The position numbers and the translations under genes are program-made. The notes beneath the pieces were generated by a model, which saw nothing but the letters and a program-made list of their open reading frames with translations, was not told the origin of the DNA and did no database searches. A stretch of 64,000 nucleotides of DNA, from assembly GCA_965204835.1 (NCBI GenBank), contig OZ242017.1, positions 124,001 to 188,000 of the forward strand, in the 5' to 3' direction. The stretch is from VXMT01 sp965204835 (GTDB lineage: Bacteria > Chloroflexota > Dehalococcoidia > UBA2979). Shown here piece by piece: positions 1 through 7,331 of the stretch (its first letter is position 1; each line of letters opens with the position of its first letter).

Positions 1-6
1 GGCCTC

Positions 7-681
7 ATGACGACTGAGCAGGAACGGGCACGCGACGCGCTGACAGGCGGCGCCGTGACGCCCGCCGCGGCCCCGCCGCCGCCCAACCCCTTCACCGCCG
101 GCCTCGCCGTCGAGGACGACGAGCCGGAGGTCGTCGCCGCAGACGACGACCGCGCCTGGTACATCATCCAGACGTACTCCGGCTACGAGAACAAGGTGAA
201 GAAGAACCTGGACCAGCGCATCAAGCAGATGGACCTGGGCGACCTCATCTTCGAGGTCGTGATCCCGACCGAGGAGGAGATCGAGATCCGTGACGGCCAG
301 CGCCGCACCGTCTCGAAGAAGCTCTTCCCCGGCTACGTCCTCATCCAGATGCTGATGGAGGACGACGCCTGGAGCCTGGTCCGCAACACCCCCGGGGTCA
401 CCGGCTTCGCCGGCGGCAACGAGGAGGAGGGCTCGCGCCCCGTACCCCTGGACGACGAGGAGGCGGGGCGGATCCTGCGCCAGATGGACGCCGGCACCCC
501 GCGCATCAACGTCGGGTTCTCGATCGGCGAGTCGGTGCGGGTCATCGACGGGCCGTTCATCGACTTCGTGGGGCAGGTGGACGACATCAACCTGGACAAG
601 GGCAAGGTGCGCGTGATGGTCTCGATGTTCGGCCGCGAGACGCCGGTCGAGCTCGACTTCCTGCAGGTCGAGAAGCAGTAG
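7..681 (+). CDS. nusG: transcription termination/antitermination factor NusG
   Basis: NusG binds elongating RNA polymerase and in many bacteria links it to Rho or to the ribosome. The 224-residue product has the NGN domain from about residue 49 (AWYIIQTYSGYE) to 155 and a C-terminal KOW domain from about 170 (IGESVRVIDGPF) to the end. An extra N-terminal stretch of about 48 residues, Ala/Pro-rich and then acidic, precedes the core; such extensions are common in GC-rich phyla. The gene leads the usual run nusG-rplK-rplA, so secE is expected just outside the window. Its functional partner rho is at 50248-51639. Confidence 0.97.
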   Translation: MTTEQERARDALTGGAVTPAAAPPPPNPFTAGLAVEDDEPEVVAADDDRAWYIIQTYSGYENKVKKNLDQRIKQMDLGDLIFEVVIPTEEEIEIRDGQRRTVSKKLFPGYVLIQMLMEDDAWSLVRNTPGVTGFAGGNEEEGSRPVPLDDEEAGRILRQMDAGTPRINVGFSIGESVRVIDGPFIDFVGQVDDINLDKGKVRVMVSMFGRETPVELDFLQVEKQ

Positions 682-706
682 GACCGGGAGCGGGGAGGCT
701 CGAGCG

Positions 707-1129
707 ATGGCAAAGCGCGTTCGCGCGGTGGTGAAGCTGCAGATCCCGGCCGGGCGGGCGAACCCCGCGCCGCCGGTGGGTACGGCACTGGGTCCGCACG
801 GCATCAACATCATGGACTTCTGCAAGGCGTACAACGCCCGCACGCAGGCGCAGTCCGGGCAGATCATCCCGGCCATCATCACGATCTTCGAGGACCGCTC
901 GTTCACCTTCGAGCTGCGCACGCCGCCCGCCTCGGACCTGCTGCGCAAGGCCGCGGGCGTCGAGAAGGGCGCCGCGAGCCAGCTCACCGAGGTCGTCGGC
1001 GAGGTCACGGCCGCGCAGGTGCGCGAGATCGCCGAGACCAAGCTCCCGGACCTCAACACCAACGACATGGACCAGGCAGTCAAGATCATCGAGGGCACCG
1101 CGCGCTCGATGGGAATCGAGGTCAACTAG
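707..1129 (+). CDS. rplK: 50S ribosomal protein L11
   Basis: L11 binds the GTPase-associated region of 23S rRNA and forms the base of the L10-L12 stalk. The product is 140 residues, the usual length, with the hallmark N-terminal QIPAGRANPAPPVG and the C-terminal RNA-binding domain ending ARSMGIEV. It lies 25 bases after nusG, with a GGGGAGG-type ribosome site just upstream, and 2 bases before rplA, so it is co-transcribed and probably translationally coupled. The L11 methyltransferase gene prmA is also in this window, at 40278-41246. Confidence 0.98.
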   Translation: MAKRVRAVVKLQIPAGRANPAPPVGTALGPHGINIMDFCKAYNARTQAQSGQIIPAIITIFEDRSFTFELRTPPASDLLRKAAGVEKGAASQLTEVVGEVTAAQVREIAETKLPDLNTNDMDQAVKIIEGTARSMGIEVN

Positions 1130-1131
1130 CG

Positions 1132-1848
1132 ATGCCGAAGCGAGGCAAGCGCTACCGAACCGCGAGCGAGCAGGTCGACGCCGACCGCCTCTACGAGCCC
1201 GCCGACGCGCTCAGCGTCGTGCGCGAGGGCGCGACTGCGAAGTTCGACGAGACCGTGGAGCTCCACCTGCGCACCGGCCTGGACGGGCGTCACGCGGAGC
1301 AGCAGATCCGCGGCTCCGTGACGCTCCCGCACGGCCTCGGCCGCGAGCAGACGGTGATCGTCTTCGCGGAGGGCGAGGCCGTGGCGCAGGCGCTCGAGGC
1401 GGGCGCCGACGAGGCCGGCGGCGACGAGCTGATCGCACGCGTCGCGGACGGCTGGACGGACTTCGACGTGGCCATCGCGCAGCGCGAGCTGATGGGCAAG
1501 GTCGGCCGGCTGGGCCGCATCCTGGGCCCGCGCGGGCTCATGCCGAACCCCCGCAACAACACCGTGATGGACGCGGCGAACATCCCTCGTGCCGTGCAGG
1601 AGGGGAAGTCGGGCCGCGTCGAGTTCCGGCTGGACCGCACCAACCTGGTGCACATGGCGCTGGGCAAGGCGTCGTTCAGCGACGATCAGCTGTCGGAGAA
1701 CCTGAGCGCGATCATGGCGGAGATCGTCAAGGCGCGCCCGTCCGACATCAAGGGCCAGTACATCCGCTCCGCCACGCTGACCTCGACGATGGGGCCCGGC
1801 GTACACGTGGACGTCCAGCCGTTGCTGGCGCTCGCCGCGGAGTCGTAG
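1132..1848 (+). CDS. rplA: 50S ribosomal protein L1
   Basis: L1 forms the mobile L1 stalk at the E-site of the large subunit and in many bacteria represses its own rplKA mRNA. The product is 238 residues, normal for the family, with the conserved segment GRLGRILGPRGLMPNP near residue 125 and the C-terminal SxxGPGxxxD-like end. It starts at ATG 2 bases after rplK. A perfect 9-bp hairpin follows the stop codon, then the L10-type leader, so rplKA and rplJL look like separately tuned halves of one cluster. Confidence 0.98.
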   Translation: MPKRGKRYRTASEQVDADRLYEPADALSVVREGATAKFDETVELHLRTGLDGRHAEQQIRGSVTLPHGLGREQTVIVFAEGEAVAQALEAGADEAGGDELIARVADGWTDFDVAIAQRELMGKVGRLGRILGPRGLMPNPRNNTVMDAANIPRAVQEGKSGRVEFRLDRTNLVHMALGKASFSDDQLSENLSAIMAEIVKARPSDIKGQYIRSATLTSTMGPGVHVDVQPLLALAAES

Positions 1849-1861
1849 CAGACTGACGTGA

Positions 1862-1884
1862 GCGCCCCGCCGCAAGCGGGGCGC
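1862..1884 (+). terminator. GC-rich hairpin after rplA
   Basis: A perfect 9-bp stem GCGCCCCGC/GCGGGGCGC with a 5-base loop lies 13 bases after the rplA stop. No U-run follows, so it is either a weak terminator, an mRNA 3' stabiliser, or the first stem of the rplJ leader. I cannot choose between these from sequence alone. Confidence 0.45.
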
Positions 1885-2035
1885 GCCGCCGGAGACCACG
1901 GGTCCGCCGGGCACACAGCCCGGGCGGGTAATGGCGAAGGGCCGCCCGTGCAGGTGGGACAGGTTGCGGGCGGCCTCGAGGATCCTCGCGGTGTGCCGGT
2001 GACGCCCTCCCACCACGAGGTGGCGAGGGCGTTTT
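1885..2035 (+). ncRNA. L10-type ribosomal leader upstream of rplJ
   Basis: The roughly 190 bases between rplA and rplJ carry several GC-rich complementary segments, a purine motif GGAGACCACGGG resembling the L10-binding part of known rplJ leaders, and a terminal hairpin with TTTT. In many bacteria L10 (with L12) binds such a leader to repress rplJL. The position, size and final attenuator fit that family. The fold was judged by eye and not computed. Confidence 0.55.
2003..2035 (+). terminator. attenuator hairpin with T-run before rplJ
   Basis: The arms CGCCCTC-CCACC and GGTGG-C-GAGGGCG pair over 12 bp with one bulged C around an ACGA loop, then TTTT. This is an intrinsic terminator placed about 40 bases before the rplJ start, where it can act only as an attenuator. 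Alternative pairing with upstream leader segments would set read-through into rplJL. Confidence 0.7.
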
Positions 2036-2077
2036 GGTGCAGCCGCGCGCATGCGTCGCGGCCGGAACGGGGGCAGC

Positions 2078-2611
2078 GTGCCGACGGATCGCAAGATCGC
2101 GCTGGTGGCCGAGATCAAGGCGCTGATCGAGGAGTCCGAGATCGCCATCGGCATGGCCTACCAGGGCATGCCGGTGACCGAGCAGACGCAGCTGCGCAGC
2201 CAGCTGCGCGAGGCCGGCGTCACCATGCGCGTCATCAAGAACACGCTACTGCTGCGCGCCGCCGACGAGGCCGGGCGCGAGGCGTTCCGCGCGCTCGCGG
2301 ACGGGCCGACGGCGCTCGTCACGCACCCGGACGACCCGGTCGCCGCCGCGCGCGCCGTGGAGAACTGGCGTCGCGAGAACGCCGACACCACGTTCGAGGT
2401 GCGCAACGCCGTGCTCGGCGACGAGGTGGTGGACGCCGCCTACGTGGCGGACCTCGCCACCGTGCCGCCGCGCGAGGAGCTGCTCGGCAAGCTCGCCGGT
2501 GGGCTGACCGCCAAGATCACGGAGCTGGCAATGCTGCTCCAGGCGTCGACCCGCGACCTCGCGGGGCTGATCGACGCGCGTGCGCAGCAGCTCGAGGAAG
2601 CAGAGGCATAG
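2078..2611 (+). CDS. rplJ: 50S ribosomal protein L10
   Basis: L10 anchors L12 dimers on the ribosomal stalk and represses its own operon. The N-terminus VPTDRKIALVAEIKALIE matches the family start, so I chose the GTG at 2078, which follows a GGGGG stretch, over an in-frame ATG at 2051 whose extra residues look like leader. From 2078 the product is 177 residues. The C-terminal helix that binds L12 is recognisable (LDARAQQLEEAEA-like, acidic). It follows the attenuated leader and precedes rplL by about 58 bases. Confidence 0.95.
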   Translation: MPTDRKIALVAEIKALIEESEIAIGMAYQGMPVTEQTQLRSQLREAGVTMRVIKNTLLLRAADEAGREAFRALADGPTALVTHPDDPVAAARAVENWRRENADTTFEVRNAVLGDEVVDAAYVADLATVPPREELLGKLAGGLTAKITELAMLLQASTRDLAGLIDARAQQLEEAEA

Positions 2612-2669
2612 CCCGGCGCAGCAGGCCCGCGAGGGCGGGCAGCGCCGGCAGGCTGGGAGGAGCATGAGC

Positions 2670-3056
2670 ATGGCCAAGGTGGAAGACGCGCTCGACATCA
2701 TCAGGGGCATGACCCTGCTCGAGCTGCGCGACCTCAACAAGGCGATCGAGGACGAGTTCGGCGTGACCGCCGCCGCTCCGGTCGCGATGGCGATGGCGCC
2801 CACCAACGGCGACGGCGGCAACGGCGCCGCCGCGGTCGAGGAGCAGGTCGAGTGGGACGTGGTGCTCACCGACTTCGGGGCGAACAAGATCAACGTGATC
2901 AAGGCCGTCCGCGAGCTCACCTCGCTGGGTCTCAAGGACGCCAAGGACGTCGTCGAGTCGGCGCCCAAGGCCATCCGCGAAGCGATCACGAAGGACGAGG
3001 CCGACGCCGCCAAGACCAAGCTCGAGGAAGCCGGCGCGACCGTCGAGCTGAAGTAG
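2670..3056 (+). CDS. rplL: 50S ribosomal protein L7/L12
   Basis: L12 forms the flexible stalk that recruits translation GTPases. From the ATG at 2670 the product is 128 residues: an N-terminal dimerisation domain, an Ala/Gly hinge near residues 32-52, and a C-terminal domain with KINVIKAVRELTSLGLKDAKD, the GTPase-contact surface. An ATG at 2664 is also in frame, but GGGAGG at 2655-2660 is only 3 bases from it and about 9 from 2670, so 2670 fits better. A GC-rich terminator-like stem follows. Confidence 0.96.
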   Translation: MAKVEDALDIIRGMTLLELRDLNKAIEDEFGVTAAAPVAMAMAPTNGDGGNGAAAVEEQVEWDVVLTDFGANKINVIKAVRELTSLGLKDAKDVVESAPKAIREAITKDEADAAKTKLEEAGATVELK

Positions 3057-3071
3057 GGCCGCGCCGCTCCG

Positions 3072-3110
3072 CGCGCTCCCGGCGTCCGCCGCCGGATCTC
3101 CGGGAGCGCG
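3072..3110 (+). terminator. terminator-like stem after rplL
   Basis: An 11-bp perfect inverted repeat, CGCGCTCCCGG and CCGGGAGCGCG with a 17-base loop, lies 15 bases after the rplL stop. It has no T-run. It separates the ribosomal operon from the LysM gene, whose own promoter-like motif follows directly. Confidence 0.5.
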
Positions 3111-3119
3111 TGCTAGGCT
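3111..3119 (+). promoter_or_regulatory. extended -10 promoter motif, leaderless
   Basis: TGC-TAGGCT has the extended -10 form (TGn plus hexamer) and ends 6 bases before the GTG start of the LysM gene. That spacing puts the transcription start at the start codon, so the mRNA would be leaderless. No -35 element is seen, as expected for an extended -10. Confidence 0.4.
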
Positions 3120-3125
3120 CGTACG

Positions 3126-3800
3126 GTGGAGTGCTTCCTGTGCGAGCGTAGCGCCACCAATGAGTGCGCTCGCTGTGGTGCGCTGTACTGCGACGACCAC
3201 GGCGACGCGCTCTGCGAGCGCTGCTCCGATCCCGACCTTGCTCTCCCCTCCAGCGGCCTCTACCGGGGCGCGTTGATCGCGCTCTTCGCCGCCAGCGTCT
3301 TCGTCCTCTGGCTGCTGATCCGACCGCCCGCCGACGAGGCCGGCTCGGCGAGCACCAACATCGCCCCCGTCGTCGGGCCCGCAACGATCCTGCTCGGCGC
3401 GGACGCCACCGCAACACCCGCGGACACGACCACCACGCCCGACCCGACGGCAACACCCGCCGACTCCGGGGCGACCCCCACGCGGACGCCGACTCCCACG
3501 CCGACCGCGTCGCCCACTCCAACGGCGTCGCCCACGCCCACCACGACGGCGACCGCCACGCGCACCGGCACGCAGACGCCTGCTCCGACCGCGTCGCCGA
3601 CACCCACGTCGGCGGCGGCGTCCGGGACGTTCATCGAGTACACCGTGCAGGAGGGGGACTCGCTGGTGGCGATCGTGCGCAGGTTCCTGCCCGACGGCGA
3701 GGCATTCGACGACTTCGCCCGTCGTATCATCGATCTCAACGACGTCGACGACGGGAGCCGGCTGAGCGTCGGGGAGGTATTGCGGATCCCACGCGAATGA
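3126..3800 (+). CDS. zinc-finger, single-pass membrane protein with LysM domain
   Basis: The product is 224 residues. Residues 1-35 hold a Cys/His cluster (CFLC, CARC, CDDH, CERC) like a B-box-type zinc finger. A membrane segment spans about residues 47-66, then a Thr/Pro/Ala-rich stalk with repeated TPTPT units covers 80-165. A LysM domain follows at about 170-223 (YTVQEGDSLVAIVRRF ... LRIPRE). It is probably anchored in the membrane with LysM binding peptidoglycan outside and the zinc finger inside. Its partner is unknown. The GTG start is supported by the leaderless promoter motif at 3111-3119. Confidence 0.85.
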   Translation: MECFLCERSATNECARCGALYCDDHGDALCERCSDPDLALPSSGLYRGALIALFAASVFVLWLLIRPPADEAGSASTNIAPVVGPATILLGADATATPADTTTTPDPTATPADSGATPTRTPTPTPTASPTPTASPTPTTTATATRTGTQTPAPTASPTPTSAAASGTFIEYTVQEGDSLVAIVRRFLPDGEAFDDFARRIIDLNDVDDGSRLSVGEVLRIPRE

Positions 3801-3843
3801 CGCCCCGGACTCCCGAGACCAAACACCACGCGCGGAGCGACCG

Positions 3844-4632
3844 ATGACGCAGCCACCTGCCGACCACGACCCCTACGCCATCCTGGGCGTCCCCCAGGAC
3901 GCGTCGCGCGACGCGATCCGGCAGGCGCACCGGGAACTGCGCGCGTACTACTCCTCCGGCCACGCCGGCGACGACGCCGAGGCCAGGCTGGAAGAGGTCA
4001 ACGCGGCATACGACCTGCTCTCCCGGCCCTCGCGGCGGCGCAGCTTCGACCGGGCGCGGGCGCGTGACGGCGCGGCTGCGGCCGAGGCCGAGCCCGAGGA
4101 CCGCGAGCCGTTCGCGATGAGCATGCCGCCGCGCCGCGAGGAGAAGTTCCGCTACGAGCTGGTGGGCGAGAACCCCGCGCATCGCCGGACGCTGCAGCGC
4201 ATGCTGCTCATGTACGGACCGCTCACCCTCGCCGCGACCGCGCTCTTCCTGGTGCCGCTGTTCAGCCTGCTGGACGGCACGATCGGGGCGATCCTGCCGC
4301 TCACGATCGTCGGAGTGGTGGCGGTGGCGCTCGCCTTCCAGGCCACGATGGCCTTGCGCGACCTGCGCTCGAAGCCGCTGTTCACGCGCGGGGAGATCCA
4401 GCGCTCGTGGACCAAGGGTGGGCTGCTGTGGTTCTTCCGCTCGCACTTCGTGATGGTGAACCGCCAGGTCTTCGTCGTGCCGCCCGAGATGTGGGTTCGC
4501 GTCGGCGAGGGCGAGCTGGTCGAGGCCCACCACTGGCCGCACACCCGCACCGTGATCCGCATGATCCTGCTGCACGGCAGCGACGAGGAACTCGAAGCGC
4601 TCGACCCCGACTCGCCCACCGTCCCGCTCTGA
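3844..4632 (+). CDS. degenerate J-domain membrane protein
   Basis: The 262-residue protein begins with a DnaJ-like fold (DPYAILGVPQDASRDAIRQAHREL, split across residues 9-32, and the later EVNAAYDLLSRPSRRRSFDR). The essential HPD loop that stimulates DnaK is missing: its place reads YYSSGHAGD. Two adjacent membrane segments lie near residues 118-160, and a soluble C-terminal domain follows. Without HPD it should not activate Hsp70 ATPase, so it may use the J-fold for docking only. Its stop codon overlaps the next start (TGATG), indicating coupling. Confidence 0.8.
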   Translation: MTQPPADHDPYAILGVPQDASRDAIRQAHRELRAYYSSGHAGDDAEARLEEVNAAYDLLSRPSRRRSFDRARARDGAAAAEAEPEDREPFAMSMPPRREEKFRYELVGENPAHRRTLQRMLLMYGPLTLAATALFLVPLFSLLDGTIGAILPLTIVGVVAVALAFQATMALRDLRSKPLFTRGEIQRSWTKGGLLWFFRSHFVMVNRQVFVVPPEMWVRVGEGELVEAHHWPHTRTVIRMILLHGSDEELEALDPDSPTVPL

Positions 4633-5243
4633 TGCCCGGCCGCGCCGCGGCGGTGCTCATTCCCGCGCTGCTGCTGGTCGCGCCCGCCATGCTCGGGGTG
4701 AGCGCGACGTGGTCGCCGCTCTCCTCCGAGGCGCGCGGCGTCCAGCGCTATGAGTTCCACCCGCCGTTCCGGATGGTCTGGGTCGAGGAGGACGCGCGCG
4801 GCGACCGCTACACCGTCGAGCTCATGTGGCGCGGCTACCGCTCATGGACGACGGTCCTGCGCGCAAGCTCGGCGGCGCCGGGCGCGGTGGGGCGCACGGG
4901 CACGTGGGACGGGGTGACGCTCACGGAAGACGACCGCGAGGGCGGACGCCGGACGTATCGCCCCGACCTCACCGTCGACGCGCCACTCGTGCCGGCGTCG
5001 TGGGTGCTCGCGTGGGAATACTCGCCCGACGATGGCTGGGAGGCGCTGGGACCGGACGCCGACGGCAATGAGCGTTTCCGCAAGACCGAGACTCGCGACG
5101 GACGCACGCGCACCATCGTCCGCACCCGGCATGCGGACGCCCCGCTCACGGTCGCCAGCACGACGACGGTGGACGGGACGCTCCTGACCTCGGTCCGCGT
5201 CGTGGGGCTGGAGGTGCGGCAGGGGCTCGTTCGTTATCCCTGA
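4632..5243 (+). CDS. exported protein of unknown function
   Basis: From the ATG at 4632, which overlaps the previous stop codon, the product is 203 residues. The N-terminus MPGRAAAVLIPALLLVAPAML is a signal peptide or anchor. The rest has no motif I recognise; it is rich in Trp, Arg and Asp with a beta-strand-like pattern (YTVELMWRGYRSWTTVL, TYRPDLTVDAPLVPASWVLAWEY in two parts). Tight linkage to the J-domain gene suggests a shared envelope role, which is inference. Confidence 0.75.
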   Translation: MPGRAAAVLIPALLLVAPAMLGVSATWSPLSSEARGVQRYEFHPPFRMVWVEEDARGDRYTVELMWRGYRSWTTVLRASSAAPGAVGRTGTWDGVTLTEDDREGGRRTYRPDLTVDAPLVPASWVLAWEYSPDDGWEALGPDADGNERFRKTETRDGRTRTIVRTRHADAPLTVASTTTVDGTLLTSVRVVGLEVRQGLVRYP

Positions 5244-5256
5244 CCACCGCATCGGA

Positions 5257-5286
5257 TTGACGTGAATCGTACGTGTGTTCTATAAC
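5257..5286 (+). promoter_or_regulatory. sigma-70-type promoter for radC
   Basis: TTGACG at 5257-5262 and TATAAC at 5281-5286 are separated by 18 bases. This is among the best -35/-10 pairs in the window and would start a short leader 30-odd bases before radC. The spacer contains GTAC-GTGT-GTTC (5269-5280), one base off the LexA-type GAAC-N4-GTTC core. Confidence 0.7.
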
Positions 5287-5321
5287 GAGGCCCCCACCAG
5301 CGGTGCGAGGAGTCCTCACCG

Positions 5322-6044
5322 ATGAGCGAGTCCCCAGCCGGTGCGTCGGCGCCGGCCTACCAGCCGCGCGTGGCCGAGATGCCCGCCACGGACCGGCCCC
5401 GGGAGCGCCTGGAACGGCTGGGCCCGCAGGCGCTGACCAGCGCGGAGCTGCTCGCGATTCTGCTCCGCACGGGCACCGCCGAGGAGGGCGTGCTCCAGCT
5501 CGCCTCGCGCCTGCTGCAGGACCACGGGGGCCTGCGCGGCCTCGCCGGGGCGGACCTCCCGACGCTGGCGCGCACGCGGGGCGTGCGTGTCGCGAAGGCC
5601 ACCACGATCGCCGCCGCGTTCGAGCTCGGCCGCCGCCTCGCCCTCGAGGGTGAGGACCTGCGCCCGCGCGTCGAGGGGCCGAAGGCCATCGCGCGGCTGC
5701 TGCAGGCGGAGCTGGAGTTGCTGCCGCAGGAAGAGGTGCGCGTGCTCGTGCTCGACACCAAGCACCACCTGCTCGGCTCGACGATGGTGTACCGCGGCTC
5801 GCTGAACAGCACGCCGGGACGCGTCGCCGAGATCTTCCGCGAGGCCGTGCGCCGCAACGCGTGGGCGGTGGCCGTGGCGCACAACCACCCCTCGGGCGAC
5901 CCGGCGCCCAGCGTCACCGACGTCGAGTTCACACGCGACCTCGTGGAGGCGGGCGACCTGCTGAGCATCGAGGTGCTCGACCACGTGATCTTCGGGCGCG
6001 GCACGTACGTCTCGATGCGGGAGCGGGGCCTGGGATTCGGGTAA
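5322..6044 (+). CDS. radC: RadC family JAB-domain protein
   Basis: RadC-type proteins carry a JAMM/MPN metalloprotease-like domain; their cellular role is not settled and the old DNA-repair name is not proven. The 240-residue product has an N-terminal helix-hairpin-helix-like region (residues 25-110, with LTSAELLAILLRTGT) and the C-terminal JAMM core, HNHPSGDPAPSVTD near residue 185, with the metal-binding His, Ser and Asp present. A strong promoter and a GAGGAG ribosome site precede the ATG at 5322. Confidence 0.93.
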   Translation: MSESPAGASAPAYQPRVAEMPATDRPRERLERLGPQALTSAELLAILLRTGTAEEGVLQLASRLLQDHGGLRGLAGADLPTLARTRGVRVAKATTIAAAFELGRRLALEGEDLRPRVEGPKAIARLLQAELELLPQEEVRVLVLDTKHHLLGSTMVYRGSLNSTPGRVAEIFREAVRRNAWAVAVAHNHPSGDPAPSVTDVEFTRDLVEAGDLLSIEVLDHVIFGRGTYVSMRERGLGFG

Positions 6045-6072
6045 GTCTCCCGCGTGCGAATGTGTCCCGTGT

Positions 6073-6078
6073 TAGTAT
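6073..6078 (+). promoter_or_regulatory. -10 hexamer TAGTAT before cvpA-like gene
   Basis: TAGTAT lies 35 bases before the ATG at 6114. No convincing -35 element was found. The same hexamer occurs before dnaE. Confidence 0.35.
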
Positions 6079-6113
6079 TGATCTACGCAGGCTCCCGCCG
6101 CCTCGGGGCACCC

Positions 6114-6617
6114 ATGCACTGGCTCGACCTGATTATCGTCGCCGTCATTTCCTGGCTGACGTACCGCGCCTTCACGGTCGGGCTCATCCGCGAGGTGGTC
6201 ACCACGGCCGCGGTGATCCTCGGCGCAGTGCTGGCCGGGCACTTCTATAGCGAGCTATCGGCCGACATCGCCTTCGCCATCGAGGATGAGACGTGGCGCG
6301 ACTTCGTCGCGTTCGCCTCGATCTTCATCGGCGTGATCGTGATCGGGCAGGTCGGCGCGTCCTTGCTGCGGCGTGCCGCGTCCGTACTGTTGCTGGGGTG
6401 GGTGGACCGCATCGGCGGCGCGGCGTTCGGATTCGCGCAGGGGTTCCTGCTCGTCGAGGTCGCGCTGTTCGCGAGCATCACGTTCCCGGTCTCCTCGGCC
6501 GTGGACGCGGCGATCGAGGCGTCGCTGCTGGCGCCGGTGTTCATCGACACCATCCCGGTGCTGCTCGAGTTCCTGCCCGACGAATTCACGTCCGCCGTCG
6601 AGGGTCTGTCGACGTAG
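6114..6617 (+). CDS. CvpA family membrane protein
   Basis: The 167-residue product has four hydrophobic segments (about residues 3-22, 28-48, 62-85 and 98-122) and the CvpA-type beginning MHWLDLIIVAVISWLTYRAF. CvpA proteins are inner-membrane proteins linked to colicin V production, bile tolerance and envelope homeostasis; the biochemical function is not established. An in-frame ATG at 6054 would add 20 residues but lies before the -10 motif, so 6114 is preferred. Confidence 0.85.
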   Translation: MHWLDLIIVAVISWLTYRAFTVGLIREVVTTAAVILGAVLAGHFYSELSADIAFAIEDETWRDFVAFASIFIGVIVIGQVGASLLRRAASVLLLGWVDRIGGAAFGFAQGFLLVEVALFASITFPVSSAVDAAIEASLLAPVFIDTIPVLLEFLPDEFTSAVEGLST

Positions 6618-6654
6618 CCCGCGGCGCGCCGCCCCGGGCCGAGGCATCCTCGAT

Positions 6655-6684
6655 GTGACCGCGCGCGGCGGAATCCACTACACT
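6655..6684 (+). promoter_or_regulatory. promoter-like GTGACC-18-TACACT before HNH gene
   Basis: GTGACC (6655-6660) and TACACT (6679-6684) are 18 bases apart. TACACT recurs as a -10-like hexamer before several genes here. The GTG start of the HNH gene follows 27 bases later. Confidence 0.45.
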
Positions 6685-6710
6685 GCGCCGCGACGGGAGC
6701 CCACACGCGA

Positions 6711-7253
6711 GTGTCGATCCACCGCCAGGCGCTGGTCCTCAACCAAAACTACGAGCCGCTCAACGTCTGCGGCGTGCGCCGCGCCGTGGTGCTCGTCTTC
6801 GGCGGGAAGGCCGACCTGATCGAGACCGGCGACCTCTCCATCCGCGGCGTCGACCGCGAGTACCCGACCCCCTCGGTGATCCGCCTGCGCCACTCGGTGC
6901 GTCGACCCCTGCCGCAGGTGCGGCTCACCCGCCGCGAGGTCTTCGCGCGCGACCGCCAGCAGTGCCAGTACTGCGGCAAGCACGGCAGCGACCTGACGCT
7001 GGACCACGTCATGCCGCGCCACCGCGGCGGCGCACACGAGTGGGAGAACCTGGTCACGGCCTGCCGCTCCTGCAACCACCGCAAGGGCGGCCGCACCCCG
7101 CGCGAGGCGCGGATGCGGCTGATGAACCAGCCGGTGAAGCCTCGCGTCACCGTCGCGCAGCTCTTCGCGCACCACCTCAAGAGCTACGCGGAGTGGCGGC
7201 CGTTCCTGCTCGGCTGGCTGGACCGCGAGAGCCAGCTCGCGCTCTCCGGCTAG
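6711..7253 (+). CDS. HNH endonuclease
   Basis: The 180-residue protein has the HNH nuclease fold near residues 75-135: a zinc-binding CQYCG and CRSCNHRKG pair around LDHVMPRHRGGAHEWENLV, with the catalytic DH and the N of the motif present. The N-terminal part (ALVLNQNYEPLNVCGVRRAV) is typical of the widespread HNH family found alone in Chloroflexota, Actinomycetota and Cyanobacteria. It probably cleaves or nicks DNA; its biological role is unknown. It stands alone, with no methylase or phage gene nearby. The GTG start follows a promoter-like motif. Confidence 0.9.
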   Translation: MSIHRQALVLNQNYEPLNVCGVRRAVVLVFGGKADLIETGDLSIRGVDREYPTPSVIRLRHSVRRPLPQVRLTRREVFARDRQQCQYCGKHGSDLTLDHVMPRHRGGAHEWENLVTACRSCNHRKGGRTPREARMRLMNQPVKPRVTVAQLFAHHLKSYAEWRPFLLGWLDRESQLALSG

Positions 7254-7331
7254 GCTGCCCGCGCCTCACCACCTCGACCCGCACGACCGCGGCGCGGCGT
7301 ACCAGCCGCGACGCGAGATTCGGAGGTCCGC

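Noticed and set aside
3420..3615. Repeat array in the LysM protein gene
   Set aside because: It is a low-complexity Thr/Pro/Ala stalk typical of secreted proteins, with no exact unit.
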